Positions 17,375 to 26,463 of a stretch of 64,000 nt of DNA are shown here, in pieces. The DNA comes from Streptomyces sp. CB01373 (lineage in GTDB: Bacteria > Actinomycetota > Actinomycetes > Streptomycetales > Streptomycetaceae): assembly GCF_002803075.1 (NCBI RefSeq), contig NZ_NNBK01000026.1, positions 32,486 through 96,485 on the forward strand, given 5' to 3'. The notes beneath the pieces were generated by a model. It did no database searches and had not been told where the DNA came from. It saw only the letters and a program-made list of their open reading frames with translations. Every line of letters begins with the position of its first letter. Position 1 is the first letter of the stretch. Both the position numbers and the translations under genes were made by a program.

Positions 17375-18612
17375 TCGAGCCGGGCGGTGGGCCGGGCGGT
17401 CCGCTCCGGCGAGCGGGTCCGGGGCGCGGCGGTGACCGTCGAGCGCCACAGGGCCCGGCAGGCGGTCACGGCCGCGGCCACCAGCAGGCCGTTGCGCAGC
17501 AGCAGGAGGGTGACGCCGAGGAGGTCGCTCGCGACGACGTGCCCGAAGTGCACCGGGAACTCCAGGACCGTCACCGGGGCCGCCGCCAGGACGAGGCCGG
17601 CCGGCAGCCGCATGCCGTCGTCCCGGAAGCACAGGCGGACGGCGGCCAGCCCGATCAGCCACACCAGGTACTGGGGGCTGAGGACCCGGCTGGTCACCGT
17701 GAACAGCAGTACCGCCGCGAACGCCGCGTCGGCGGACGTGTGCGGACGGAAGCGGCGGGCCCGTCGCCGCCACAGCAGCAGCCAGCCGAGGGCGGCTACG
17801 GTCAGGGCCAAGGACGCGGTGCTCACGACGTCGGTGTACGGGCCGGCGAACTCCAGCGAGCCGTAGGTGAGCAGCACCTGTCCGTGCCAGCCGAAGTGCC
17901 GGGCCAGGTGCAGGACGAGCGCGGCCGGCGCCTCCACCTCCGTGCCCCGGTCACGCTGCGCGGTCAGGAAGGACAGGGCGCCGGGCATGGTGAGCGCGAA
18001 CAGCGAGACGAGGGCGACCGCGGTCACCGCTGCCGCCGTCCACGCCCGGCGCCCGGCCGCGCCCCGCAGGCCCGGCAGCAGCAGGACCGGCCACACCTTG
18101 AGCAGCGCCCCGAAACCGGCCAGCGCGCCCATGGCTCGCGGGTGCCGGGCGCCCGCGAGCAGCGCGGCCACGGCCACCGCGGTCACCATCACGTCGTAGC
18201 GCGCGTACAGGACCGGGCCGAGCAGGGGCGCGCCCGCCGTCCACACCCAGGCGCCGCGCAGCGGCCGGCCGGGCCGCCGGCCGGCGCACAGCAGCAGGCA
18301 CAGCACCGCCAGATCGGCCAGCAGGGCCAGCACGTGGAAGGCCGCGGTGTAGCCGAGGAAGGGCAGGGCGGCGGGGGAGAGGATCGCCAGCGCGGCGGCG
18401 GGCGGGTACTGCCAGGTCACGTCGCCGACCGGGAACCCGCCCTGCCGCAGCACCTCGTACCAGCCCTGATACGTCACCGACACATCCACCGTGACGTCGT
18501 CCGGCCCCGGAAAGCCGATCACCTTGAACACGAGGAGCAGCAGCACGACCCGGCTGACTCCCCAGACCACCAGCACCCCGGCGAGCCCCCACCGGGTACC
18601 TGTCCCGTCCAC
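17362..18612 (-). CDS. Integral membrane glycosyltransferase, GT87 family
   Basis: 416-aa polytopic membrane protein with about ten hydrophobic helices. An acidic pair (PDD) in an early extracytoplasmic loop and WQYPPAAA resemble GT-C mannosyltransferases that use polyprenyl-phosphate-mannose (compare Rv2181 of M. tuberculosis). A GTG at 18612 with an AGAGGAG ribosome site is preferred; an in-frame ATG at 18663 would add 17 hydrophilic residues but has no ribosome site. It is divergent from the GT4 gene, consistent with glycolipid or glycoprotein mannosylation. Acceptor unknown. Confidence 0.8.
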   Translation of the reverse strand: MDGTGTRWGLAGVLVVWGVSRVVLLLLVFKVIGFPGPDDVTVDVSVTYQGWYEVLRQGGFPVGDVTWQYPPAAALAILSPAALPFLGYTAAFHVLALLADLAVLCLLLCAGRRPGRPLRGAWVWTAGAPLLGPVLYARYDVMVTAVAVAALLAGARHPRAMGALAGFGALLKVWPVLLLPGLRGAAGRRAWTAAAVTAVALVSLFALTMPGALSFLTAQRDRGTEVEAPAALVLHLARHFGWHGQVLLTYGSLEFAGPYTDVVSTASLALTVAALGWLLLWRRRARRFRPHTSADAAFAAVLLFTVTSRVLSPQYLVWLIGLAAVRLCFRDDGMRLPAGLVLAAAPVTVLEFPVHFGHVVASDLLGVTLLLLRNGLLVAAAVTACRALWRSTVTAAPRTRSPERTARPTARLDQPS

Positions 18613-18761
18613 TCCTCTCCTCTCCCGCAGTCCCGACCGGTCCGTCCGGTCCGCACGATTCATGCGCTTCGTGCGTTTCGTGTCGCGGGGCACATGATCC
18701 CGCGACCGGCCGTCGCGGGGCGGGCGGCACGGCCGTGGGCCGTGGCGCCGGGCTGGTTCGG

Positions 18762-18767
18762 TAGGGT
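18762..18767 (+). promoter_or_regulatory. -10 hexamer TAGGGT, near-leaderless promoter
   Basis: Predicted start base 18774 is 2 nt before the GTG of the GT4 gene. Confidence 0.5.
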
Positions 18768-18775
18768 CGGCGGTT

Positions 18776-19918
18776 GTGCGCAAGACCCTCATCGTGACCA
18801 ACGACTTTCCGCCCCGGCCGGGCGGGATCCAGGCGTTTTTGCACAACATGGCACTGCGTCTCGACCCGGAGCGGCTGGTCGTCTACGCCTCCACCTGGAA
18901 GCGGGGCCGGGAGGGCGCCGAGGCGACGGCCGCGTTCGACGCGGAGCAGCCCTTCACCGTCGTGCGCGACCGTACGACGATGCTGCTGCCGACCCCGGGC
19001 GCGACCCGGCGCGCGGTCGGGCTGCTGCGCGGACACGGCTGCACCGCCGTGTGGTTCGGGGCGGCGGCGCCGCTCGGTCTGATGGCGCCGGCCCTCAGAA
19101 GGGCGGGCGCCGAGCGGCTCGTCGCCACCACCCACGGGCACGAGGCGGGATGGGCGCAACTGCCCGCCGCCCGCGGACTCCTGCGCCGTATCGGGGAGTC
19201 GACGGACACGATCACCTACCTCGGCGAGTACACCCGCTCCCGGATCGCCACCGCGCTCACCCCCGAGGCGGCCGGACGGATGGTGCGACTGCCCCCGGGC
19301 GTCGACGAGAAGACGTTCCACCCCGGCTCGGGCGGCGACGAGGTGCGGGCCCGGCTCGGGCTCACCGACCGGCCGGTGGTCGTGTGCGTCTCACGGCTGG
19401 TCAGGCGCAAGGGGCAGGACACGCTGATCCTGGCCATGCCGCGGATCCTGGCCGCCGAACCCGACGCCGTCCTGCTGATCGTCGGCGGCGGACCGTACGA
19501 GAGGGAGCTGCGCGCCCTGGCGGAGCGGACCGGGGTGTCCGGCTCCGTGCGCTTCACCGGCGCGGTGCCCTGGGCCGAGCTGCCCGCGCACTACGGCGCC
19601 GGTGACGTCTTCGCCATGCCCTGCCGCACCCGGCGCGGTGGACTCGACGTCGAGGGCCTCGGCATCGTCTACCTGGAGGCGTCCGCGACCGGACTGCCCG
19701 TCGTCGCCGGGGACTCCGGCGGCGCGCCCGACGCGGTACTCGACGGCGAGACCGGCTGGGTCGTGCGCGGAGGCTCCCCCGAGGAGGCCGCCGACCGTGT
19801 CGTCGCGCTCCTGGGGGACCCCGCCCTGCGCCGCCGCATGGGGGAGCGGGGACGCTCCTGGGTCGAGGAGAGGTGGCGCTGGGACCTGCTGGCCCGGCGG
19901 CTGGAGGAACTGCTCTAG
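18776..19918 (+). CDS. Glycosyltransferase family 4, PimB-like
   Basis: 380-aa cytosolic GT-B enzyme: N-terminal acceptor domain with TNDFPPRPGGIQ, C-terminal GDP/UDP-sugar domain with CVSRLVRRKGQD and the EX7E segment EGLGIVYLEASATGLPVV. Closest family known to me is the mannosyltransferase PimB (Rv2188c), which adds the second mannose to phosphatidylinositol mannosides. The adjacent acyl-CoA synthetase reproduces the Rv2188c-Rv2187 pair. GTG start with a near-leaderless promoter. Its 3' end lies 9 bp from the convergent acyl-CoA synthetase stop. Confidence 0.88.
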   Translation: MRKTLIVTNDFPPRPGGIQAFLHNMALRLDPERLVVYASTWKRGREGAEATAAFDAEQPFTVVRDRTTMLLPTPGATRRAVGLLRGHGCTAVWFGAAAPLGLMAPALRRAGAERLVATTHGHEAGWAQLPAARGLLRRIGESTDTITYLGEYTRSRIATALTPEAAGRMVRLPPGVDEKTFHPGSGGDEVRARLGLTDRPVVVCVSRLVRRKGQDTLILAMPRILAAEPDAVLLIVGGGPYERELRALAERTGVSGSVRFTGAVPWAELPAHYGAGDVFAMPCRTRRGGLDVEGLGIVYLEASATGLPVVAGDSGGAPDAVLDGETGWVVRGGSPEEAADRVVALLGDPALRRRMGERGRSWVEERWRWDLLARRLEELL

Positions 19919-19927
19919 GGGGGTGCG

Positions 19928-21724
19928 CTACTTGGCGTAGAGCGCCTCGATCTCGCCCGCGAAGTCCCGCGCCACCACGTTGCGCTTGAGCTTCATCGAC
20001 GGCGTGACGTGCCCCGACTCCTCCGTGAGCTGGGAGGACAGGATGCGGAACTTGCGCACCGACTCCGCCTTCGACACCGCGGCGTTGCCGTCGTCGACCG
20101 CCGCCTGGACCGCCGCGTTCAGGTCGGGGTCGTCGCGCAGCGAGGCCGCGGTGGCGTCCGCCGGCTTGCCGTGCTCGGCGCACCAGCGGCGCAGGAACTC
20201 CTCGTCGAGGGTGACCAGCGCGCCCACGAACGGCCGCCCGTCGCCCACCACCATGCACTCCGCGACCAGCGCGTGCGCCCGGATGCGGTCCTCGATCACG
20301 GCCGGGGCGACGTTCTTGCCGCCCGCGGTGACGATGATCTCCTTCTTGCGGCCGGTGATCCTGAGGTAGCCGTCCTCGTCGAGGGTGCCGATGTCACCGG
20401 TGTGGAACCAGCCGTCGGCCAGCGCCTCCCGCGTCGCGCCGGGGTTGTTCCAGTACTCCTTGAACAGGTGCTCGCCGTGCAGCAACACCTCCCCGTCGTC
20501 CGCGATCCGGATCACCGAGCCGGGCAGCGGCTGGCCGACCGTGCCGATCTTCTGCCGGTCCCAGGGGTTGAAGGCGGTCGCCGCGCAGGACTCGGTCAGG
20601 CCGTAGCCCTCAAGGACCGTGAAGCCGATACCGCGGTAGAAGTGCCCGAGGCGCTCGCCGAGCGGGGCGCCGCCGGAGATGGCGTACTCGCCGCGCCCGC
20701 CGAGCACCGCGCGCAGCTTGCCGTAGACCAGCTTGTCGAACACCTTGTGCCTGATCCGCAGACCGAGCGAGGGGCCCGAGGGGCTGTCCAGCTCCTTGCT
20801 GTAGGCGATCGCCGTGGCGGCCGCCTTGTCGAAGATCCGGCCCTTGCCGTCGGCCTGCGCCTTGGCGCGTGCCCCGTTGTAGACCTTCTCGAAGACCCGC
20901 GGGACACCGAGGATCAGCGTGGGGCGGAACGCGGCCAGCTCGTCGGTGAGGTTCTTGATGTCCGGGACGCAGCCCAGCTTGATCGGCGCCATCATCGGGG
21001 CGACCTGGACCAGCCGGCCGAAGACGTGCGCCAGCGGCAGGAAGAGCAGCACCGAGCACTCGCCGGTGCGGAACAGCGGGCGCAGCCGTTCCACGACGTT
21101 GCCGCACTCGGCGAAGAAGGCCCGGTGGGTGAGCACACAGCCCTTGGGCCGGCCGGTGGTGCCGCTGGTGTACACGATGGTCGCCGGGTCGTCGGCCTTC
21201 GCCAGCGAGCCGCGCTCCTCCACCGCCGCGTCGCTGATGTCCCGGCCGTCCCGGCCGAGTTCCTCGACGCCTCCGGCCTCGATCTGCCAGACGTTCTTCA
21301 GCGCGGGCAGCGTCTCGCGCACCGACTCGACGGCGGCCGCGTGCTGGTCCAGCTCCACCACGCAGGCGGTCGCGCCCGAGTCGCCGAGGATCCACCGCAC
21401 CTGCTCCGGCGAGCTGGTCTCGTACACCGGCACCGTGATCGCGCCCGCGCTCCAGATCGCGAAGTCCAGCAGCGTCCACTCGTACCGCGTACGGGACATG
21501 AGGCCCACCCGGTCGCCGGGCTGGATGCCGGAGGCGATCAGGCCCTTGGCGGCGGCGTGCACCTCGGCGAGGAAGGCCCGTGCCGTGACGTCCTGCCAGG
21601 CGCCGTCCACCTTGCGCGCGATGACGGCGACGTCGGGATGCTGCGCGGCGTTTCTGCGGACGATGTCGGTCAGATTCCCGTCCGCAGGGACCTCGTACAG
21701 AGCCGGAAGGCTGAACTCGCGCAA
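19928..21724 (-). CDS. Long-chain fatty acid-CoA ligase (AMP-binding, FadD15-like)
   Basis: 598-aa adenylate-forming enzyme that activates fatty acids as acyl-AMP then acyl-CoA. The P-loop TIVYTSGTTGRPKGC is near residues 184-198. GYGLTESCAA, the hinge DGWFHTGDIG and ITGRKKEIIVTAGGKNVAP follow, all intact. The start codon is TTG at 21724 with GAGGAG 9 nt upstream; no in-frame ATG is near. The role is probably feeding acyl groups to membrane lipid synthesis. The neighbour order matches M. tuberculosis fadD15 (Rv2187). Confidence 0.93.
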   Translation of the reverse strand: MREFSLPALYEVPADGNLTDIVRRNAAQHPDVAVIARKVDGAWQDVTARAFLAEVHAAAKGLIASGIQPGDRVGLMSRTRYEWTLLDFAIWSAGAITVPVYETSSPEQVRWILGDSGATACVVELDQHAAAVESVRETLPALKNVWQIEAGGVEELGRDGRDISDAAVEERGSLAKADDPATIVYTSGTTGRPKGCVLTHRAFFAECGNVVERLRPLFRTGECSVLLFLPLAHVFGRLVQVAPMMAPIKLGCVPDIKNLTDELAAFRPTLILGVPRVFEKVYNGARAKAQADGKGRIFDKAAATAIAYSKELDSPSGPSLGLRIRHKVFDKLVYGKLRAVLGGRGEYAISGGAPLGERLGHFYRGIGFTVLEGYGLTESCAATAFNPWDRQKIGTVGQPLPGSVIRIADDGEVLLHGEHLFKEYWNNPGATREALADGWFHTGDIGTLDEDGYLRITGRKKEIIVTAGGKNVAPAVIEDRIRAHALVAECMVVGDGRPFVGALVTLDEEFLRRWCAEHGKPADATAASLRDDPDLNAAVQAAVDDGNAAVSKAESVRKFRILSSQLTEESGHVTPSMKLKRNVVARDFAGEIEALYAK

Positions 21725-21951
21725 GACTGCTGCTCCTCATAGGGCGCCGGCGCCATGACGTTGTTGAAATCCAGAGAGGACTGGACGGGCCGGACGTTAC
21801 CCGCCGGTATGGTTCTTCGACAGGGGGACCCGGCGAGATGTTCGCTGCGTCACACGGATCGATGTTCCCCTGCGCACAGTAGTCGACCCGCCGAATGACC
21901 GGCCAGTAACGGCGTTTCCGGCCGCCACTGTTCACGTATGCCACGCCCGCC

Positions 21952-21957
21952 TACGCT
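21952..21957 (+). promoter_or_regulatory. -10 hexamer TACGCT, near-leaderless promoter
   Basis: The predicted transcript would begin at 21964, 2 nt before the ATG of the metallophosphoesterase gene. Confidence 0.5.
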
Positions 21958-21965
21958 TGATCGCC

Positions 21966-22763
21966 ATGGCACCCACATCGGCCCGTCACAGCAGAACGCG
22001 CATCCATGTGGTCAGCGACGTGCACGGCAACGTGCGCGACCTGGCCCGGGCCGGAGAGGGCGCCGACGCCCTGGTCTGCCTCGGCGACCTGATCCTCTTC
22101 CTCGACTACGCCGACCACTCGCGCGGCATCTTCCCCGACCTGTTCGGCGTGGAGAACGCCGACCGCATCGTCGAGTTGCGCACCGCCCGCCGCTTCGCCG
22201 AGGCGCGCGAGCTCGGCGCCCGGCTGTGGGCGGGCATCGACGGCGACCGGGCCACGGTGATGGAACAGGCGGTGCGCAAGCAGTACGCGGAGCTCTTCGC
22301 CGCGTTCCCCAGCCCCACGTACGCCACCTACGGCAACGTCGACATGCCGACCCTGTGGCAGGAGTACGCCCGCGAGGGCACCACCGTGCTCGACGGGCAG
22401 CGGGTGGAGATCGGCGGCCGTGTCTTCGGCTTCGTCGGCGGCGGCCTGCGCACCCCCATGCGCACCCCGTTCGAGATCGGCGACGAGGAGTACGCGGCGA
22501 AGATCGAGGCGGTCGGCGAGGTCGACGTCCTCTGCACGCACATCCCGCCCGAGGTGCCGGACCTCGTCTACGACACCGTCGCGCGCCGCTTCGAGCGCGG
22601 CAGCCGCGCCCTGCTGGAGGCCATCCGCCGCACCCGCCCCCGGTACGCCCTCTTCGGCCACGTCCACCAGCCGCTGGTACGGCGGATGCGGATCGGCGCG
22701 ACCGAATGCGTGAACGTGGGCCACTTCGCCGGGAGCGGCCGCCCCTGGGTGCTCGAATGGTGA
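21966..22763 (+). CDS. Calcineurin-like metallophosphoesterase
   Basis: 265 aa with the five metallophosphatase motifs in order: DVHGN (about residue 19), GDL (38), the GNHD-type motif as GNVD (about 123), THIP, and GHVHQP near the C-terminus. The replacement of His by Val in GNHD (YGNVD) is a variant seen in some family members. There is no signal peptide, so it acts in the cytosol. Substrate unknown. The ATG at 21966 is preferred to a TTG three codons earlier because of the TACGCT box spacing. Confidence 0.87.
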   Translation: MAPTSARHSRTRIHVVSDVHGNVRDLARAGEGADALVCLGDLILFLDYADHSRGIFPDLFGVENADRIVELRTARRFAEARELGARLWAGIDGDRATVMEQAVRKQYAELFAAFPSPTYATYGNVDMPTLWQEYAREGTTVLDGQRVEIGGRVFGFVGGGLRTPMRTPFEIGDEEYAAKIEAVGEVDVLCTHIPPEVPDLVYDTVARRFERGSRALLEAIRRTRPRYALFGHVHQPLVRRMRIGATECVNVGHFAGSGRPWVLEW

Positions 22764-22908
22764 GGGATCCGGCCGATCGCGCAGGTGGGGGTGGAGTCCG
22801 GCGGCCGGGCGCGCGGTAGCCTTCACGCTGCACACACATGCGCACGAGGAGCGCACCACCGGCCTCACCCGGCCGCACTACCGGCCCGCATCTGGAGGAG
22901 CCACGGCG

Positions 22909-23352
22909 ATGGCGGAACACACCAGCTCGAGCATCACGATCGAGGCGCCACCGGCCGACGTCATGGGGGTGATCGCCGACTTCGCCCGCTACCCGGACTG
23001 GACCGGCGAGGTGAAGGAGGCCGAGGTCCTCAAGACGGACGACCAGGGCCGTGCCCAGCAGGTCCGCCTCGTCATGGACGCGGGCGCCATCAAGGACGAC
23101 CAGACCCTCGGGTACACCTGGACCGGCGAGCACGAGGTCTCCTGGACCCTGGTGAAGTCCCAGATGCTGCGCTCCCTGGACGGCTCCTACGTCCTCAGGC
23201 CCGCGGGCGCGCACGGCACCGAGGTGACCTACCGCCTCACCGTGGACGTCAAGATCCCCATGCTCGGCATGATCAAGCGCAAGGCCGAGAAGGTCATCAT
23301 CGACCGCGCCCTGGCAGGCCTGAAGAAGCGCGTGGAGTCGGGCGAGAAGTAG
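22909..23352 (+). CDS. SRPBCC (START-like) family protein
   Basis: 147-aa single-domain helix-grip protein of the polyketide cyclase/coenzyme Q-binding type, with a hydrophobic-ligand cavity. Typical opening is SSSITIEAPPADVMGVIADFARYPDWTGEVKEAE. The ATG has a strong GGAGGAG ribosome site. The M. tuberculosis counterpart by order is Rv2185c, next to the ArsA-like gene Rv2184c, as here. Lipid binding is a family-level inference. Confidence 0.87.
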   Translation: MAEHTSSSITIEAPPADVMGVIADFARYPDWTGEVKEAEVLKTDDQGRAQQVRLVMDAGAIKDDQTLGYTWTGEHEVSWTLVKSQMLRSLDGSYVLRPAGAHGTEVTYRLTVDVKIPMLGMIKRKAEKVIIDRALAGLKKRVESGEK

Positions 23353-23471
23353 GGGCGCGCGGACGGCGGTCCGCGGGCGGCCCGGGGCCGGGGACAGGGA
23401 CCGACGGCAGGGGTCCACTCAGGGCGCGTGTCCCCGGGCGGCGACCGGTCCGTCGACCCGGTCGGATCCAC

Positions 23472-23477
23472 TACCGT
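23472..23477 (+). promoter_or_regulatory. -10 hexamer TACCGT, near-leaderless promoter
   Basis: Predicted start base 23484, 2 nt before the ATG of the ArsA-like gene; no ribosome site is present. Confidence 0.45.
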
Positions 23478-23485
23478 TCAGCATC

Positions 23486-24655
23486 ATGCGCACCCTCCTG
23501 ATCACGGGCCCGGGCGGCAGCGGCCGTACGACCGTTTCCGCCGCCACCGCACTGACCGCCGCCCGTGACGGCGTCGAGACCCTCGTGCTCAGCGCCGACC
23601 GTACGGACTCCCTCGGCGCGGCGCTCGGGGTGCCGACGGGTGCGGAGCCGGTGTCCGTCGCGCCGCGCCTGACCGCCTGGCGCCCCGACGCGGCGGCCGG
23701 CTTCCGGTCCGACCTCACCGCCTTCCAGGACCGCGCGCGCAACGTGCTCGACCTCCTCGGAGCCTCCCGTCTGGACCCCGAGGAGGTCACCCCGCTGCCG
23801 GGCGCCGAGGAGCTCGCCCTGCTGCGCGCGCTGCGCGACGCGGCCCTGTCGGAGCGGTTCGAGCTGCTGGTCGTCGACCTGCCGCCGGCGCCGCAGGCAC
23901 TCGCCCTGCTCGCGCTGCCCGAGGAACTGCGCCGCTATCTGCGCCGGCTGCTCCCGCCGGAGCGGCAGGCGGCCCGCGCCCTGCGGCCGGTGCTCGGCCG
24001 GCTCGCCGGTGTCCCCATGCCGGCCGAGTGGCTGTACGAGACGGCGGCACGCTGGGACGTCGAACTCGCCGCCGTCGCCGCGGTCGTCGCCGACCGCGGC
24101 ACCCGTGTACGCCTGGTCGCCGAGCCGGGACCGGCCGGCGCCGACGCCGTCCGGAACGCCGCCCTGGGCCTGGCCGTGCGGGGCCTGGCCGTGGAGTGCC
24201 TGGTCGCCGGACGGGTCCTGCCGGAGACCGCCGCGGACTCCTGGCTGGCCGGCCCGGTCGCGCAGCAGCGCAAGACCCTCGACGAGTGGCGGGAGACGTA
24301 CGCCGTCCATCCGGCCGCCCACCTGGGCCGGGACCCGCGCGGCCTGGACGACCTCGCCGCCCTCGCCGTGCCCGGCGCGACCCCGGCGGCCGCCCCGGTC
24401 GAGTGGCCCGTGACCGACCGGCTCGCCGAGGACGGAGTCCTCGTGTGGAACATCCCGCTGCCCGGTGTCATACGCGAAGAGCTCGACCTCATCCGGCTCG
24501 GCGACGAACTCGCGGTCACCGCCGGGCCGTTCCGCCGGGTCGTGCCGCTGCCCTCGGCGCTGCGCCGGTGCACCGTCGACGGGGCCGCCCTGCGTGACGG
24601 CGAGCTGCGGATCCGGTTCGCGCCGGACCCCGCGCTGTGGCCCCGCGAGAGATGA
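23486..24655 (+). CDS. ArsA/GET3-like ATPase
   Basis: 389 aa. The N-terminal P-loop GPGGSGRTT (residues 8-16) is of the deviant Walker A type seen in ArsA/GET3/ParA ATPases, and LLVVDLPP is a candidate Walker B. The central part is degenerate compared with arsenite pumps, and no metal-binding cysteines are seen, so arsenite transport is unlikely. The order next to an SRPBCC gene matches Rv2184c. A role in membrane protein or lipid handling is speculative. Confidence 0.8.
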   Translation: MRTLLITGPGGSGRTTVSAATALTAARDGVETLVLSADRTDSLGAALGVPTGAEPVSVAPRLTAWRPDAAAGFRSDLTAFQDRARNVLDLLGASRLDPEEVTPLPGAEELALLRALRDAALSERFELLVVDLPPAPQALALLALPEELRRYLRRLLPPERQAARALRPVLGRLAGVPMPAEWLYETAARWDVELAAVAAVVADRGTRVRLVAEPGPAGADAVRNAALGLAVRGLAVECLVAGRVLPETAADSWLAGPVAQQRKTLDEWRETYAVHPAAHLGRDPRGLDDLAALAVPGATPAAAPVEWPVTDRLAEDGVLVWNIPLPGVIREELDLIRLGDELAVTAGPFRRVVPLPSALRRCTVDGAALRDGELRIRFAPDPALWPRER

Positions 24656-24712
24656 AGCGCGTACCCCCGTTCGGGTAACGTCGTAAGGACGAACCGTAGT
24701 CAGGAGCCCGCC

Positions 24713-25294
24713 ATGAGCGAAGAGCGCCCACCGTCCGACGCCGCTCGGGACGACGCAGCTCAGGAGGAGCCCGGCGGCCGCGAGGGCACCGCCCGTCCGA
24801 GCGAGGCCGGGGATCCGGGGGAGCGGCGCGCCACGGACGCCGACGCCTGGTCCACGGCCTGCGCCGAGGACCTCGCGGCGGAGCAGGCCCGCCGCCGCGC
24901 GCGGTACGGCCCGCCGCCCGGCTCGGCCGCCGAGGAGCTGCGCAAGTTCGTCGACACCGTCGCCGACAAGCTGTCGTCGATCCAGGGGCCGCTGCTCGGT
25001 GCCCTCGCCGGACCCGCGGCCGAGCAGGCGGTGCGGCAGATGGTCCAGCAGGCCAAGGCGGCCGTGGAACCGGTCGTGGAGCGCAACCCCGAGGTGTTCG
25101 AGCACCTGGCGGCGGCCGGCGGCGAACTGCTCGCCGCGTACCGCTCGGCCGTCGAGTCCGAGGAGCGCCGCTGGACGTCGTCCCGCGCGGACGAGTCCGC
25201 GCGGGACGAACTCGACGACCTGGACACCCGCCCCGGCGGGCGCCGCGACCCGGGTGAGGGCACCGGCGGCGGCGAGCGCATCGACCTGGACTGA
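24713..25294 (+). CDS. Hypothetical acidic helical protein (DUF5304-type)
   Basis: 193 aa, no signal peptide or membrane span. Hydrophilic N-terminus (about 1-55), then an amphipathic helical region (about 60-145, AAEELRKFVDTVADKL), and an acidic, arginine-rich tail. The ATG at 24713 has CAGGAG upstream. It lies between the ArsA-like ATPase and glkA on the same strand. I recognise it only as a conserved actinobacterial family of unknown function. Confidence 0.75.
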   Translation: MSEERPPSDAARDDAAQEEPGGREGTARPSEAGDPGERRATDADAWSTACAEDLAAEQARRRARYGPPPGSAAEELRKFVDTVADKLSSIQGPLLGALAGPAAEQAVRQMVQQAKAAVEPVVERNPEVFEHLAAAGGELLAAYRSAVESEERRWTSSRADESARDELDDLDTRPGGRRDPGEGTGGGERIDLD

Positions 25295-25408
25295 CCGCCC
25301 GGACGACTCGGCCGGAGGACTTCGACCGACCGTCCGGACGACGCGAATTCCACGGCAGGGCCTCGGGTACGGTTGCCGTAGCGGGGCTCGACCGGAACTG
25401 AGGGATTC

Positions 25409-26362
25409 ATGGGACTCACCATCGGCGTCGACATCGGCGGCACGAAGATCGCGGCCGGCGTGGTCGACGAGGAAGGCAACATCCTCTCGACCTTCAAGGT
25501 GCCGACCCCCACCACGCCCGAGGCCATCGTGGACGCCATCGCCTCGGCGGTGGAGGGGGCACGCGCGGGGCACGAGATCGTCGGCGTGGGCATCGGCGCC
25601 GCCGGATACGTCAACCGGCAGCGCTCCACGGTCTACTTCGCGCCCAACATCGACTGGCGCAACGAGCCGCTGAAGGAGAAGGTCGAGGCGCGCGTCGCCC
25701 TGCCGGTGGTCGTGGAGAACGACGCCAACGCCGCGGCCTGGGGCGAGTACAGGTTCGGCGCCGGCAAGGGCCACCGCAACGTCATCTGCATCACGCTCGG
25801 CACCGGCCTCGGCGGCGGCATCGTCATCGGCAACAAGCTGCGCCGCGGGCACTTCGGCGTGGCCGCCGAGTTCGGCCACATCCGGATGGTCCCGGACGGC
25901 CTGCTGTGCGGCTGCGGCTCGCAGGGCTGCTGGGAGCAGTACGCCTCCGGGCGCGCCCTGGTGCGGTACGCCAAGCAGCGTGCCAACGCCGCCCCCGAGA
26001 GCGCGGAGGTGCTGCTCGCCCTCGGTGACGGCACCCCCGACGGCATCGAGGGCAAGCACATCTCCGTGGCCGCCCGCCAGGGCTGTCCGGTGGCCGTCGA
26101 CTCCTACCGCGAGCTGGCCCGCTGGGTGGGTGCCGGCCTGGCCGACCTGGCCTCGCTGTTCGACCCGTCCGCGTTCATCGTCGGCGGCGGGCTCTCCGAC
26201 GAGGGGGAGCTGGTCCTGGATCCGATCCGCAAGTCCTACAAGCGCTGGCTGGTCGGCGGCAACTGGCGCCCGGTCGCCGACGTCCTCGCCGCCCAGCTCG
26301 GCAACAAGGCCGGTCTGGTGGGCGCGGCGGACCTCGCCCGGGAGCCCGACCCGATCATGTAG
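25409..26362 (+). CDS. glkA: ROK-family glucokinase
   Basis: 317-aa ATP-dependent glucokinase: phosphorylates glucose to glucose-6-phosphate. The ATP site DIGGTKIAAGVVD (residues 8-20), the catalytic Asp in VENDANAAAWGE, the ROK zinc motif CGCGSQGCWEQ (about 169-179), and the adenosine motif are all intact. In Streptomyces this enzyme is also the main mediator of glucose repression. Start ATG has GAGGG upstream; a TACGGT hexamer near 25367 may be its -10 box, with a leader of about 35 nt. The 26383-26418 stem follows. Confidence 0.95.
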   Translation: MGLTIGVDIGGTKIAAGVVDEEGNILSTFKVPTPTTPEAIVDAIASAVEGARAGHEIVGVGIGAAGYVNRQRSTVYFAPNIDWRNEPLKEKVEARVALPVVVENDANAAAWGEYRFGAGKGHRNVICITLGTGLGGGIVIGNKLRRGHFGVAAEFGHIRMVPDGLLCGCGSQGCWEQYASGRALVRYAKQRANAAPESAEVLLALGDGTPDGIEGKHISVAARQGCPVAVDSYRELARWVGAGLADLASLFDPSAFIVGGGLSDEGELVLDPIRKSYKRWLVGGNWRPVADVLAAQLGNKAGLVGAADLAREPDPIM

Positions 26363-26382
26363 CGCCGGTCGCACCCCGGGCG

Positions 26383-26418
26383 CGCCCACCGTCCCCGTCC
26401 GCCCGGGACCGGTGGGCG
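26383..26418 (+). terminator. Terminator-like stem after glkA
   Basis: 9-bp inverted repeat (26383-26391 with 26410-26418) and an 18-nt GC-rich loop, 21 nt after glkA. Confidence 0.4.
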
Positions 26419-26450
26419 TCGCCGTACCGTCGGTGAGCCCGGCCGCGGCG

Positions 26451-26456
26451 TATGTT
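26451..26456 (+). promoter_or_regulatory. -10 hexamer TATGTT, leaderless promoter
   Basis: Predicted start base 26463 is 1 nt before the ATG at 26464, which argues for that start rather than the ATG at 26452 that lies inside the hexamer. Confidence 0.5.
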
Positions 26457-26463
26457 GATCGTC

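Noticed and set aside
17218..19605. A very long forward frame of 795 codons
   Set aside because: Arg/Pro/Gly-rich with no conserved motif; opposite strand to the GT87 gene and an out-of-frame copy of the GT4 region.
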